Assembly (NCBI GenBank): GCA_964548365.1
Contig: CAZJRD010000003.1
Coordinates: forward strand, 57,919 to 121,918
DNA length: 64,000 bases
DNA from: B46-G9 sp964548365
Lineage (GTDB): Bacteria > Desulfobacterota > DSM-4660 > Desulfatiglandales > Desulfatiglandaceae
Direction of reading: 5' to 3'
Shown piece after piece: positions 51,609 to 60,132 of this stretch (position 1 is its first letter; the number at the start of each line of letters is the position of its first letter). A model generated the notes under the pieces. The model saw nothing but the letters and a program-made list of their open reading frames with translations. It made no database searches and had not been told where the DNA came from. The position numbers and the translations under genes are program-made.

Positions 51609-52291
51609 GCAGGTGAAGGCCTAGCCCGCAAAGCAACCCGGTCCGGATGGCAAAATCCATGGTTCGCGATGATGCTTGTCTGCACTTCCCTTCATATTTC
51701 CCGGGGTAACGGAGTCTTTGCGCAAGGTGGTGTTTCGGGGCCCTCAGGGTCCTCCGGTCGGGAACGCCACTTCTCAATCCCATTCCCGCACACCTGTTTT
51801 CCAGAAAGCCGGCAGGAACAATGGTATGTTGCAAGGTGCCCGACCTTGGAACCATTATGTGTGAGTGAGAGAAGGTGACTCAGCAGATGAGCTATGCAGT
51901 TTTATGATATCCGGTCTTTACCGAATCCTCCAGAGGGTAGGAAACATTTTCAATAGCTACTCAGGTGGATAGCCTGAAGGAAAAAATGAATTGAACATAC
52001 TCTCGTCTTCAATCTAACCACTTGGGTAGTTATCATTTCCTGTTACTATAGGAATACTCCATGGGCGTTGTCAAGATTTTTCGTAACTACTCAGGTTGTT
52101 CGGTTCACGGTTCATGGTTCACGGTTGTTCTGCCTACAGCGGGATCGTATTTTTCATATTGCTTGAGGTAGTTGATGAATCTGCGAACAGCAGGCAGGCT
52201 ATTTGCGCATAAGGCGCCACGCCTCAATATCTTCAAACCGTTTAGTTTCCATCAGTTTAACCTTGAACTATAGAACTTTGGACCTGAGTAG
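51609..52291. other. Gene-free spacer upstream of rho, with repeats
   Basis: About 680 bp between the divergent neighbourhood of rho and the 3' end of rluD. It contains one family D palindrome (51954-52032) and GTTCACGGTTCATGGTTCAC (52090-52109), related to 59192-59256. No open frame with a recognisable domain is seen. The rho promoter and leader should be in its first 200 bp. Confidence 0.6.
51954..52032. repeat. Family D palindrome, copy 1
   Basis: TAGCTACTCAGGTGGATAGC with CTGAAGG at the left is mirrored by GTCTTCAATCTAACCACTTG and GGTAGTTA at the right. The same plan (AGCT-N-TCAG-TGGATA-CTGAAGG...CTTCAGTCTA-AGCCT-CAGC-TTGG) recurs at 57873-57968. Confidence 0.55.
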
Positions 52292-53302
52292 TTACGTTTT
52301 TTCCTCAATGGGCTGCGATCCCGCCTCTTTGAGGCTTGCAAGCATTTCCCGGAAGTCATCCGGCAGGTCCGTCTCAAATTCTATGAACCGTCCGCTTTCG
52401 GGATGCTGAAAGCCCAAGCGTTTTGCGTGAAGCATCTGTCGCCGGGGAGGTGTTATGATCCCTTTTCGTTGCAATGCATGTCCATTCCACCATCTTTTTC
52501 CATATCCATAGACCGGATCACCGGCAACCGGATGGCCAAGATGGGAAAAATGGACCCGAATCTGATGCGTTCTCCCGGTCTTTATGGAAACCCGGAGGAA
52601 CGAAAACCCCGCCTGAAAGCTTTCCAGAAGCCACCAGGTTGTTATCGCCTCTCTTCCTCTACCCTGAACAACCGCCATTTCCTTGCGTTTCCGGGAATGG
52701 CGCGCAATAGGGACATCAATGACGCCCTTCCTCCCCTGCAACAATCCATGTACCAAGGTTCGGTATTCCTTCTTTATCGTGCCTGACTTGAACTGGCGTG
52801 CCAGGGCAGCGTGCGCTCGGTCATTCTTTGCCACCACCATGAGTCCTGACGTATCCTTGTCCAGTCGGTGGACAATGCCGGGTCTCGTCACTCCGCCGAT
52901 TCCGGAAAGGTCCCCGCAACGCCAGAGCAACCCATGGACCAGGGTCCCGTTCGCGTGCCCGGGAGCAGGATGTACCACCAGTCCGGCCGGTTTGTCCACT
53001 ACCACGACGGAACTGTCCTCGTACACGATGGAAAAGTCTACCGGTTCCGGTTGAACCACGGTGGGGGAAGGCGGTGGAATGGAAAGAGAGATATGATCTC
53101 CTGTCCGAACCCGATAACTGGGCCTGGAGACCATCCCGTTGACACTGACAGCACCTTTCTTTATGAGTTCCTGTATCCTGGATCGGGAAAGGGACACGTC
53201 CCTCGATACCAGGAAGTGATCCAATCGCACGCCCTCTTCTTCTTGGGAGATATGGAAGAAAAACGTGCTTGATCTACTCGAGGTATCAGATTCACGGGTC
53301 AC
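52292..53302 (-). CDS. rluD: Ribosomal large subunit pseudouridine synthase (RluD family)
   Basis: 336 aa, GTG start. An N-terminal S4 RNA-binding domain (GVRLDHFLVSRDVSLSRSRI) is followed by the RluA-type catalytic domain. The signature GIVHRLDKDTSGLMVVAKND holds the catalytic aspartate, and GRTHQIRVHFSHLGHPVAGD is intact. It makes pseudouridines in helix 69 of 23S rRNA if orthologous to RluD; RluC/RluA-type specificity cannot be told apart with certainty. It is flanked by repeats on both sides and not obviously part of an operon. Confidence 0.9.
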   Translation of the reverse strand: MTRESDTSSRSSTFFFHISQEEEGVRLDHFLVSRDVSLSRSRIQELIKKGAVSVNGMVSRPSYRVRTGDHISLSIPPPSPTVVQPEPVDFSIVYEDSSVVVVDKPAGLVVHPAPGHANGTLVHGLLWRCGDLSGIGGVTRPGIVHRLDKDTSGLMVVAKNDRAHAALARQFKSGTIKKEYRTLVHGLLQGRKGVIDVPIARHSRKRKEMAVVQGRGREAITTWWLLESFQAGFSFLRVSIKTGRTHQIRVHFSHLGHPVAGDPVYGYGKRWWNGHALQRKGIITPPRRQMLHAKRLGFQHPESGRFIEFETDLPDDFREMLASLKEAGSQPIEEKT

Positions 53303-53363
53303 GGTCCCTCATGCTGTCATTGCATCTGACTTCCAACGAAATCATAGCCCCTAGGCAGTCAAA

Positions 53364-53495
53364 CGGCATATTCCAGAAGCTACGCTCCCTCCGTCGTCCA
53401 TGACTCCGGTCGCTGCGGATTTCGGCCCTTTTCCCGCCTGTGGCGGGATTCCAGGGCCAAAATGACGCCGCTTCAGGAACATCCCGTTCGCCTGC
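53364..53495. repeat. Dispersed palindromic repeat, family A, copy 3
   Basis: The core runs from ACGGCATATTCCAGAAGCT to GGAACATCCCGTTCG. The central stem reads ATTTCGGCCCT / AGGGCCAAAAT and its loop carries an extra perfect hairpin, CCCGCC-TGT-GGCGGG. It lies between carD and rluD with no gene. Confidence 0.7.
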
Positions 53496-53556
53496 TCTTC
53501 TAATAAGGCTTTCCTGGAGAGCGTGAGGGGCTTTTCACGAGTTCATCAAGATAAAT

Positions 53557-54036
53557 TTATGCAAAAATACGATCCAGGTCATCTTCTACCTGGTCTTCGC
53601 CCACCTTTCTCGCCAGAGAGATCTCTTTCACGAGCAAGTTCCTGGCGGTGTCGAGCATCTTCCTCTCACCAAACGAGAGTTCCTTATCTAATTTCAACAT
53701 CAAGAGGTCCCGGTACACTTCAGCCACCTCAAAGGCCGAACCGGTCTTGATCTTCTCCATATATTCTCTATAGCGGCGATTCCAGGTCTGGGTGTCAATG
53801 GGTAAGTCTCTTTTCATCAGGATTGAGAAAACCTTTGGGACTTCTTTTTGGCCGATGATCTCTCTCAACCCCACATTGTCCACGTTGTGTGTGGGAATCA
53901 TGATTATCATATCATTGTCAAGGATCCTCATGACATAAAAATCCTGACAGCACCCCGAAATCTCCTGGCTCTCAATTTTTTCGATTTTTCCAACACCATG
54001 AGCCGGATAAACGGCCAAGTCACCTACGCTGAACAT
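53557..54036 (-). CDS. CarD/CdnL-family transcriptional regulator
   Basis: 159 aa. The N-terminal RNA-polymerase interaction domain (FSVGDLAVYPAHGVGKIEKI) is followed by a helical C-terminal domain (RYREYMEKIKTGSAFEVAEV and LSFGERKMLDTARNLLVKEI), the standard CarD layout. Such proteins bind the polymerase beta subunit and stabilise open promoter complexes, mostly at rRNA and other growth genes. The gene stands alone between repeats. In other bacteria, including myxobacteria and mycobacteria, it is often essential. Confidence 0.93.
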   Translation of the reverse strand: MFSVGDLAVYPAHGVGKIEKIESQEISGCCQDFYVMRILDNDMIIMIPTHNVDNVGLREIIGQKEVPKVFSILMKRDLPIDTQTWNRRYREYMEKIKTGSAFEVAEVYRDLLMLKLDKELSFGERKMLDTARNLLVKEISLARKVGEDQVEDDLDRIFA

Positions 54037-54061
54037 CTAAGCCCCCAATCTAGTGCCCATC

Positions 54062-54230
54062 CATAATTGGCTATTTTGCCCGATATCTGCGTTATGCTCA
54101 ATCCCGCCATGGCGGGATTAATCCTCGAAATACCTTCATGTATTCCTGTGGTCAAAATTTTCGCATGCTCCCGCACAAAGCACGGGATCTACGACTTGCT
54201 ATCGAACAAACTGTCTCATTTATGGATAAA
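54062..54230. repeat. Family B palindromic element, copy 2
   Basis: Ends: ATCCATAATTG at the left and CATTTATGGAT at the right. The core is shared with 12313-12482 (TTTTGCCCGAT-TCTGCGT, ATCCTCGAAATA, TATTCCTGTGGTCAA, ATTTTCGC, CTCCCGC, CGGGATCT, GACTTG, TCGAACAAA). An inner palindrome, AATCCCGCCATGGCGGGATT, is added here. The 54037-54355 space holds no gene. Confidence 0.7.
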
Positions 54231-54355
54231 CACATTCTTAAACAAGATACCAACTTTCGTATACTTCGCGTCAGTCTTTTCGCTGACTGTATGGTGAGGA
54301 TTGAACTAAAAGGCACAAAAAACCTCCGTTCTCTCCTCACCATCTCTTTTTGCTG

Positions 54356-56413
54356 CTAGAACCTCAAAAAATACCCGATCGCGGGCAACAATGGTGCGAT
54401 AACCAAGGAAACCACGGACATCAGCTTGATCAGGATGTTCATGGCCGGTCCTGAGGTGTCCTTGAAAGGATCACCCACGGTATCGCCTACCACGGCGGCC
54501 TTGTGGTTGTCGGACCCTTTTCCGCCGACATTACCTTCTTCAATATACTTCTTGGCATTGTCCCAGGCGCCACCTCCGTTTGACATGAAGAGTGCCAGGA
54601 AGACGCCCATGAGAGTGGCACCAAGCAGCATCCCTCCCAGGGTCTCTTTGCCCAGGAGGAAACCAACGGCTACCGGGGTGAGCACAGCGATCAAGCCGGG
54701 GGCAACCATCTCTTTCAGGGCGGACGTAGTGGCGATGGAGACGCAGGTCGTTGAATCTGGTTTGGCGCCCTCTTTCCCTTCCAGGAGCCCTGGGATCTCC
54801 CTGAACTGCCGACGGATCTCTTCCACGATTTTGAATGCGGCCTTGCCCACCGAGGTCATGGTCAGTGCGGCGCAGATCATGGGAACAATCCCGCCGATGA
54901 AGGCGCCGATGACGACCATCGGGTTCCTGATATCGATGATCTTCAGACCCGCTGATTGTGAAAACGCCACAAACAAAGCCAGGGCGGTCAGGGCCGCCGA
55001 ACCGATGGCAAAGCCCTTGCCGATAGCCGCGGTGGTGTTTCCAAGGGCATCAAGACCGTCTGTGATTTTGCGGGTCTCCGGTCCCAGACCGGCCATCTCG
55101 GAGATACCCCCCGCGTTATCAGCGATAGGTCCGTACGCATCAACGGTCATGGTGGCGCCCACCGTGGACAGCATCCCCACGGCGGAAAGACCGATGCCGT
55201 AAATTCCTGCCGCATGATATGCAACAAACGTTGCCACGCAGATACCGAGGACGGGCAGGTAGGTGGACTGCATCCCCACGGCCAGACCCGCGATAATGAC
55301 CGTTGCGGGACCGGTCTTCGACTGTTCCGCGATCCGCCTGATGGGAGGACCGGAGGTATAATATTCAGCCAAAAGCCCGATGGCGATGCCGCACAGCAGG
55401 CCGGAAAAGATGGCCCAGAAGGCACCCATGGGCATCCCGAGATACTTGGTCACAATAATGGTCAGAATAACAAAGATAATGGCGGCCACAAAGGTGGTAT
55501 ACCTCAGGGCTCCCGCTGGATTTCCCTTCTGGAACAACTTGATGGAAAAAACACCCACGAAGGAACTGAGAAGTCCGACCATGACCACCAGAATGGGCAT
55601 GGCCATGAATTTCAGCTTTATGGCCGTGGGAGTAAGCCCATTCAGCACCGGGAACTTGGCGAATAATTCCGGGGTGACCGCCATGGTTGCCCCGATAGCG
55701 ATGGTGGCAATAACGGACCCCACAAAGGACTCAAAGATGTCGGCACCCATGCCGGCGATATCGCCCACGTTGTCACCCACGTTATCCGCGATAACACCGG
55801 GATTTCGGGGATCATCCTCGGGTATCCCTGCTTCGACTTTTCCCACCAGGTCAGCACCGACGTCCGCCGCCTTGGTATAGACGCCACCCGCCACACGGGC
55901 AAAGAGGGCAATAGAACTCGCACCCATGGCAAAACCGTTGATATATAATGCTGTATCCGGGCTGCCTCCATAAATCCAGAACCAGAATCCCAGTCCCAAA
56001 ACGCCAAGGCCTCCAACTGCCAGTCCCATGACAGAGCCTGAAAAGTATGAGACGTTAAGAGCCGCAGCCTGTCCTGATTTGGTAGCAGCTTCCGCTGTAC
56101 GGGAATTCCCCCTGGTTGCGGACGTCATACCCGAAAACCCTGCAAACATGGAGCAGAAAGCGCCCGTCACGAAGGCAATGGCCGTTTTCCAGGCGATCCC
56201 CCATCCCAGGAGGACAAACACCACTGCGATGAAAATAAGCAGCACGGAATATTCCTTCTTCAAAAATGCCATGGCCCCGGAATGAATCGCCTCTTCCAGT
56301 TCCTGCATCAGTGGATTGCCGTTTGGCTGTTTCTTGACATAACCGTAGATCAGCCAGGCGATAATGAGACTCAAAATCCCTATAAAGGGAGCATAAATAG
56401 TTAATCCCTGCAT
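54356..56413 (-). CDS. hppA: Membrane-bound ion-pumping pyrophosphatase, K+-dependent type
   Basis: 685 aa, about sixteen membrane helices. The pyrophosphate-binding stretch GVYTKAADVGADLVGKVEAG (178-197) and DNVGDNVGDIAGMGADIFES are intact. The second half has LGNTTAAIGKGFAIGSAAL; alanine at the position where K+-independent enzymes have lysine marks the K+-dependent class. It converts pyrophosphate hydrolysis into a proton or sodium gradient; which ion cannot be read here. Such pumps suit energy-limited anaerobes. Its start overlaps the pth stop by one base (TGATG), so it is the last gene of the prs-rplY-pth-hppA row. Confidence 0.95.
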   Translation of the reverse strand: MQGLTIYAPFIGILSLIIAWLIYGYVKKQPNGNPLMQELEEAIHSGAMAFLKKEYSVLLIFIAVVFVLLGWGIAWKTAIAFVTGAFCSMFAGFSGMTSATRGNSRTAEAATKSGQAAALNVSYFSGSVMGLAVGGLGVLGLGFWFWIYGGSPDTALYINGFAMGASSIALFARVAGGVYTKAADVGADLVGKVEAGIPEDDPRNPGVIADNVGDNVGDIAGMGADIFESFVGSVIATIAIGATMAVTPELFAKFPVLNGLTPTAIKLKFMAMPILVVMVGLLSSFVGVFSIKLFQKGNPAGALRYTTFVAAIIFVILTIIVTKYLGMPMGAFWAIFSGLLCGIAIGLLAEYYTSGPPIRRIAEQSKTGPATVIIAGLAVGMQSTYLPVLGICVATFVAYHAAGIYGIGLSAVGMLSTVGATMTVDAYGPIADNAGGISEMAGLGPETRKITDGLDALGNTTAAIGKGFAIGSAALTALALFVAFSQSAGLKIIDIRNPMVVIGAFIGGIVPMICAALTMTSVGKAAFKIVEEIRRQFREIPGLLEGKEGAKPDSTTCVSIATTSALKEMVAPGLIAVLTPVAVGFLLGKETLGGMLLGATLMGVFLALFMSNGGGAWDNAKKYIEEGNVGGKGSDNHKAAVVGDTVGDPFKDTSGPAMNILIKLMSVVSLVIAPLLPAIGYFLRF

Positions 56414-57003
56414 CAGACTTTTCCCTCCTCGTTTCCAAAATTTTGGCTATTAATCGCGTTCATTGCCGATTCAACCCCTTCCAATACGAACAATTCACCT
56501 GCCTGAACCGCCCCTTGAATCACCTGGTCGAGCATTTCTTTCTGGTCCTTGTAAAATGGTGACAGGACAAAATCTTCCATCGGTTCCTCGTACCGAGGTC
56601 GCCCGATTCCGATCTTGACGCGGGCAAACCCCGTTATCCCGAGATTCCGGATAATGGAAACCACGCCTTTGTGTCCTCCAGAGCCGCTCTTTATTCCCAC
56701 CTTGATCCTCCCGAAGGGAAGATCCAGATCATCATGCATGACCAGGATACGTTCCTGATCAATGTCATAATAATCCCTCCAGGCCCTGACCGCGTTTCCG
56801 CTGAGGTTCATGTATGTTTCAGGGCAGAGAAGGAACACCTTTTTTCCCTGAAACACCGCCTGAGCATATTGTGCCTGGAAACGCCGGCTCGAAAAACGAA
56901 CACCCAGTAACCGGCTCCATGCCCGGAGCGCCGCAAAACCAACATTGTGGCGGGTATGCTCATATTTCTCTCCCGGATTGCCAAGGCCCACAATCAGAAA
57001 CAC
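56413..57003 (-). CDS. pth: Peptidyl-tRNA hydrolase
   Basis: 196 aa. FLIVGLGNPGEKYEHTRHNV (2-21) holds the catalytic histidine and asparagine region. CPETYMNLSGNAV and MHDDLDLPFGRIKVGIKSGS follow, as in all Pth proteins. It recycles peptidyl-tRNA dropped by ribosomes. It follows rplY by 27 bp, an order seen widely in bacteria, and overlaps hppA by one base. Confidence 0.96.
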   Translation of the reverse strand: MFLIVGLGNPGEKYEHTRHNVGFAALRAWSRLLGVRFSSRRFQAQYAQAVFQGKKVFLLCPETYMNLSGNAVRAWRDYYDIDQERILVMHDDLDLPFGRIKVGIKSGSGGHKGVVSIIRNLGITGFARVKIGIGRPRYEEPMEDFVLSPFYKDQKEMLDQVIQGAVQAGELFVLEGVESAMNAINSQNFGNEEGKV

Positions 57004-57029
57004 TTCTCGAAAGTCCCCTCACCCCCTTT

Positions 57030-57698
57030 CTATTCTTCTCCTGGTTTCTCGGCACTCGTCTCTTCCGACCCGGCCGCAACTTCCTCTCCTTCCAGTATCT
57101 CCTCTACTTCCTCTTCAACCTCTTCTTTTTCCACGGCGGGAGCAGCAATGACGGCAAGAGTCAGGTGCCCGTCCTCCAACGCCCGCATCCCCTCGGGAAG
57201 CTGAATATCTTCAAGATGAAGGGCATCCCCGATATCCATATCAGAGATATCCACGTCAATCGCATCTACCAGTTTCCCGGGAAGGCAAGAAACGGCCACT
57301 TCTCTCCTGATATTCTCCAGAATTCCCCCGTTCGTGACCCCAATCGGCGTGCCGTTGAGCTGGATCGCCACGTTTACGGTGATTTCCTTGTCCATGGAAA
57401 TTTCATAGAAATCCGCGTGCAGGTATTTTTCATGAACAGGGTCGCTCTGCAGCTCCTTGAGCATAACGCTCCTGGTCTGGCTCCTTCCCTCCGACTCCAC
57501 TTCCAGGGCTATGATGACATTTTCTCCCGAGACGCCTGTCACAATACGTTCCAAATCACTGTACGGAACCGCGAGTTTCATGGGCTCCAGACCGGGGCCG
57601 TAAAAAACGGCCGGGATCTGTCCCTGTTGTCTCAATTTTCTGGCGGCCCCTTTTCCTGTTTCCTGTCTTTCCCGGGCAGCCAATACCGGTTGTGCCAT
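57030..57698 (-). CDS. rplY: 50S ribosomal protein L25 (Ctc form)
   Basis: 222 aa. The N-terminal 5S-rRNA-binding L25 domain (LAARERQETGKGAARKLRQQ) and the C-terminal TL5/Ctc beta domain (PIGVTNGGILENIRREV and LPEGMRALEDGHLTLAVIAA) are followed by an acidic tail of repeated E and V residues (EEVEEEVEEILEGEEVAAGS), typical of general stress protein Ctc-type L25. It lies between prs and pth in the usual order. Confidence 0.96.
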   Translation of the reverse strand: MAQPVLAARERQETGKGAARKLRQQGQIPAVFYGPGLEPMKLAVPYSDLERIVTGVSGENVIIALEVESEGRSQTRSVMLKELQSDPVHEKYLHADFYEISMDKEITVNVAIQLNGTPIGVTNGGILENIRREVAVSCLPGKLVDAIDVDISDMDIGDALHLEDIQLPEGMRALEDGHLTLAVIAAPAVEKEEVEEEVEEILEGEEVAAGSEETSAEKPGEE

Positions 57699-57872
57699 AT
57701 CATTCCTCCAATTTTGATGTAATCGAAAAAAATCCGTCCATGGACTTTTTACTCACGGAAACCGAAAAGTGTGATTTTCGGTTTCCTTACAAATCAACGG
57801 GTTGCGCTGCACCCCATTAATTTGCATGCCCCTCCATGGGCCCGATGATGACTTTACGAAGTCATCAATTTT

Positions 57873-57968
57873 GCAGCTATTCAGCTGGATACACTGAAGG
57901 CTGAAGGGAAAACTGGCTCCTCATTAAAAAACACTTCAGTCTACAGCCTTCAGCCTAAACAGCTTGGC
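57873..57968. repeat. Family D palindrome, copy 2
   Basis: GCAGCTATTCAGCTGGATAC followed by ACTGAAGGCTGAAGG at the left is mirrored by CTTCAGTCTACAGCCTTCAG and CCTAAACAGCTTGGC at the right. Resembles 51954-52032. A related part copy (CAGCCTAAATGCCTTCAGCC) lies at 59089-59108. The 57699-58033 space holds no gene. Confidence 0.55.
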
Positions 57969-57997
57969 AATTAATAAAATTTTTCACAAAGTCTTTC

Positions 57998-58022
57998 AAA
58001 AAAAAAGCCCGTCAACACGGGC
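57998..58022 (-). terminator. Intrinsic terminator after prs
   Basis: On the minus strand GCCCGT-GTTG-ACGGGC is followed by nine Ts. It begins 12 bases after the prs stop codon and should end most prs transcripts, so rplY likely has its own promoter in the 57699-57997 space. Confidence 0.85.
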
Positions 58023-58033
58023 CTCCACTCCTC

Positions 58034-58975
58034 TTACACGAATAAGGTACTCACCGAGTGTGAGTTGTAAATCCTCTTAATCGTCTCCCCCAGGATCTCC
58101 GCAACGGACAAGACGATGATCTTCCCGGAGGCTTCAGCGTCCGGCTTCAGAGGGATGGTGTTGGTGACCACCAGCTTGTTGATGGGGGAAGCTTCAATCC
58201 TCTTGATGGCGGGGCCGGAGAGCACCGGATGGGTGCAACAGGCATAGACCTCAGAACATCCCCTGCTCTTGAGCGCCACCGCCGCCTGGGTCAGGGTCCC
58301 GGCGGTATCCACCATGTCATCCAGGATGATAGCGTTCCTACCCTCCACCTCCCCGATGATGTTCATGGCCCGGGAAATGTTGGGCGCATCACGCCGTTTA
58401 TCAATGATGGCAAGGGACGCGTCGAGCCGTTTGGCAAAGGCCCTCGCCCGTTCCACACCCCCGGCATCAGGCGAAACGATCACCAAGTGGTCGTTAAAAT
58501 GGTCTTGAATATACTTGAGCAGGATCGGGGCCGCAAAGATATTGTCCACGGGTATATTGAAATACCCCTGGATCTGCCCCGCGTGGAGGTCCATGGAGAC
58601 CACCCTGTTCGCCCCTGACACGGTAATGAGATCCGCCACCAGCTTGGCGCTGATGGGAACCCGGGGTTTTACCTTCCGGTCCTGGCGGCCGTACCCGTAA
58701 TAGGGGATCACCGCGGTGACGCGTTTGGCCGACGCCCTTCGCAGGGCGTCCATGATGATCAGGAGCTGCATCAGGTTGTCATTGACCGGCGTGGAGGTCG
58801 ACTGGAGGACAAAAACGTCCTTCCCCCGGATATTCTCCCGTATCTCTACCTGGGTCTCGCCGTCACTAAAAGTCCCTGCCATGATCTGCCCCGGTTCAAA
58901 ACCGAGGTAGTCACACACTTCCAGGGTCAGGCTTGGATTTGAGGTTCCACCGAATAACTTCATCTCAGGTATCAA
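58034..58975 (-). CDS. prs: Ribose-phosphate pyrophosphokinase (PRPP synthase)
   Basis: 313 aa from TTG (MIPEMKLFGGTSNPSL); an ATG four codons on is possible, but the E. coli protein also has a few residues before MKLF. Class I PRPP synthase motifs: DVFVLQSTSTPVNDNLMQLL, the flexible catalytic loop YGYGRQDRKVKPRVPISAKL, and the PRPP-binding loop NAIILDDMVDTAGTLTQAAV. It makes PRPP for nucleotides, histidine and tryptophan. It follows a tRNA-Gln gene and ispE. Confidence 0.96.
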   Translation of the reverse strand: MIPEMKLFGGTSNPSLTLEVCDYLGFEPGQIMAGTFSDGETQVEIRENIRGKDVFVLQSTSTPVNDNLMQLLIIMDALRRASAKRVTAVIPYYGYGRQDRKVKPRVPISAKLVADLITVSGANRVVSMDLHAGQIQGYFNIPVDNIFAAPILLKYIQDHFNDHLVIVSPDAGGVERARAFAKRLDASLAIIDKRRDAPNISRAMNIIGEVEGRNAIILDDMVDTAGTLTQAAVALKSRGCSEVYACCTHPVLSGPAIKRIEASPINKLVVTNTIPLKPDAEASGKIIVLSVAEILGETIKRIYNSHSVSTLFV

Positions 58976-59112
58976 TGTCCAATAATCTCTTTTCTCAGTA
59001 TCGGTTGATTAGAGGAGGCTGATAGACTATTAGTTTTTTATCATCAATCGACTCAGGGTGCCTAAAATAGTCTTGATCTCCAGCGCCCAGCCTAAATGCC
59101 TTCAGCCTATTC

Positions 59113-59187
59113 TGGCTGGGGTGGGAGGATTCGAACCTCCGAATGCGGGCTCCAAAGGCCCGTGTCTTACCACTTGACGACACCCCA
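59113..59187 (-). tRNA. tRNA-Gln (anticodon TTG)
   Basis: 75 nt including an encoded 3' CCA. The acceptor stem is TGGGGTG / CACCCCA with discriminator G. The anticodon arm is CGGGC-CTTTGGA-GCCCG, giving anticodon TTG. The T-loop TTCGAAT is in a GGAGG/CCTCC stem. Located between ispE and prs, a common arrangement in deltaproteobacteria and Gammaproteobacteria. Confidence 0.95.
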
Positions 59188-59191
59188 ATTT

Positions 59192-59256
59192 TCAGGTTCA
59201 CTGGTTCACCGTTCATAGTTCACGGTTAACCTTGAACCATGGAACCGTGAACGTTG
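59192..59256. repeat. GTTCACGG palindrome
   Basis: TTCAGGTTCACTGGTTCACC is followed by GTTCACGGTTAACC, then GGAACCGTGAAC at the right. The arms GTTCACGGTT / AACCGTGAAC pair with one base bulged. Similar units occur at 52090-52118. It lies in the ispE to tRNA space. Confidence 0.55.
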
Positions 59257-59259
59257 TCT

Positions 59260-60126
59260 CTATTCTCTAAATTGGCCCGCCAGGAACACCCTTCCTTCAA
59301 CGCGGGAGGAAACGTACCTTGTTGCCCCTCTTGCCGCTTCTTCAGACGGGAAGACCCCGAACACGCTGGGCCCGCTCCCGCTCATGAGGGCCCCTTCCGC
59401 CCCCGCCTTCACAAGGACCTTCTTGATGGACCTGATCAGCGGGTATCGGGCCGTTGTCACCGTTTCCAGATCATTTTCAAGGAGGTCGCCTATGGCAGAC
59501 CAGCCCTTCCTTAAGGGGTTAACTATATAGCCATTTTCAGGAGTTGTCAACTCTAATTTCAGGTTGTTGTAGACCCATGCGGTAGATACGGATACGGGGG
59601 GTGTCACAATGACATACCAGTATTCCGGCCAATCAAAGACCGGGTCCAATCGCTCCCCAACTCCCCTGGCAATGGACGGCAGGTTGTACAGGAAGAACGG
59701 CACGTCTGCACCAAGGGTAAGGGCAGTTTCAGCCAGGTCCTCCCCGTCCAGGGGATGACCGTAGAGGCTGTTCAAGGCCTTCAGCGTCGCCGCTCCATCG
59801 CTGCTGCCGCCCCCGAGGCCGGCGGCCACCGGGATATGCTTGGTGAGGGAAATGGTGAGACAAGGTCTTTGCCGGACTCGCGAGAAAAAGGCCTTCGCGG
59901 CGCGAAATACCAGGTTGCTTTCATTTTCCGGGACCGGAATACCGTGGCAGGTGAGATGTATTCCCGGTGGCCCCGTTGAAAACGTGAGCCTGTCCACCAC
60001 ACTGACCGGCACCATGAGAGAGAACAGCTCGTGGTATCCGTCAGTACGCCGGCCCACAACTTTGAGGATGAGATTCAATTTGGCCGGGGTCTCCACACTC
60101 ATGGCCGGAATAGCATGCTCTTTCAA
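59260..60126 (-). CDS. ispE: 4-diphosphocytidyl-2-C-methyl-D-erythritol kinase
   Basis: 288 aa; TTG start nine bases after GGGGAG (an ATG eight codons later is the alternative). GHMP kinase signatures: ETPAKLNLILKVVGRRTDGY at the N-terminus, the ATP loop IPVAAGLGGGSSDGAATLKA, and GALMSGSGPSVFGVF at the C-terminus. It phosphorylates CDP-methylerythritol in the MEP isoprenoid pathway. It follows the HtrA gene by six bases and precedes tRNA-Gln and prs. Confidence 0.95.
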   Translation of the reverse strand: MKEHAIPAMSVETPAKLNLILKVVGRRTDGYHELFSLMVPVSVVDRLTFSTGPPGIHLTCHGIPVPENESNLVFRAAKAFFSRVRQRPCLTISLTKHIPVAAGLGGGSSDGAATLKALNSLYGHPLDGEDLAETALTLGADVPFFLYNLPSIARGVGERLDPVFDWPEYWYVIVTPPVSVSTAWVYNNLKLELTTPENGYIVNPLRKGWSAIGDLLENDLETVTTARYPLIRSIKKVLVKAGAEGALMSGSGPSVFGVFPSEEAARGATRYVSSRVEGRVFLAGQFRE

Positions 60127-60132
60127 GCCCTG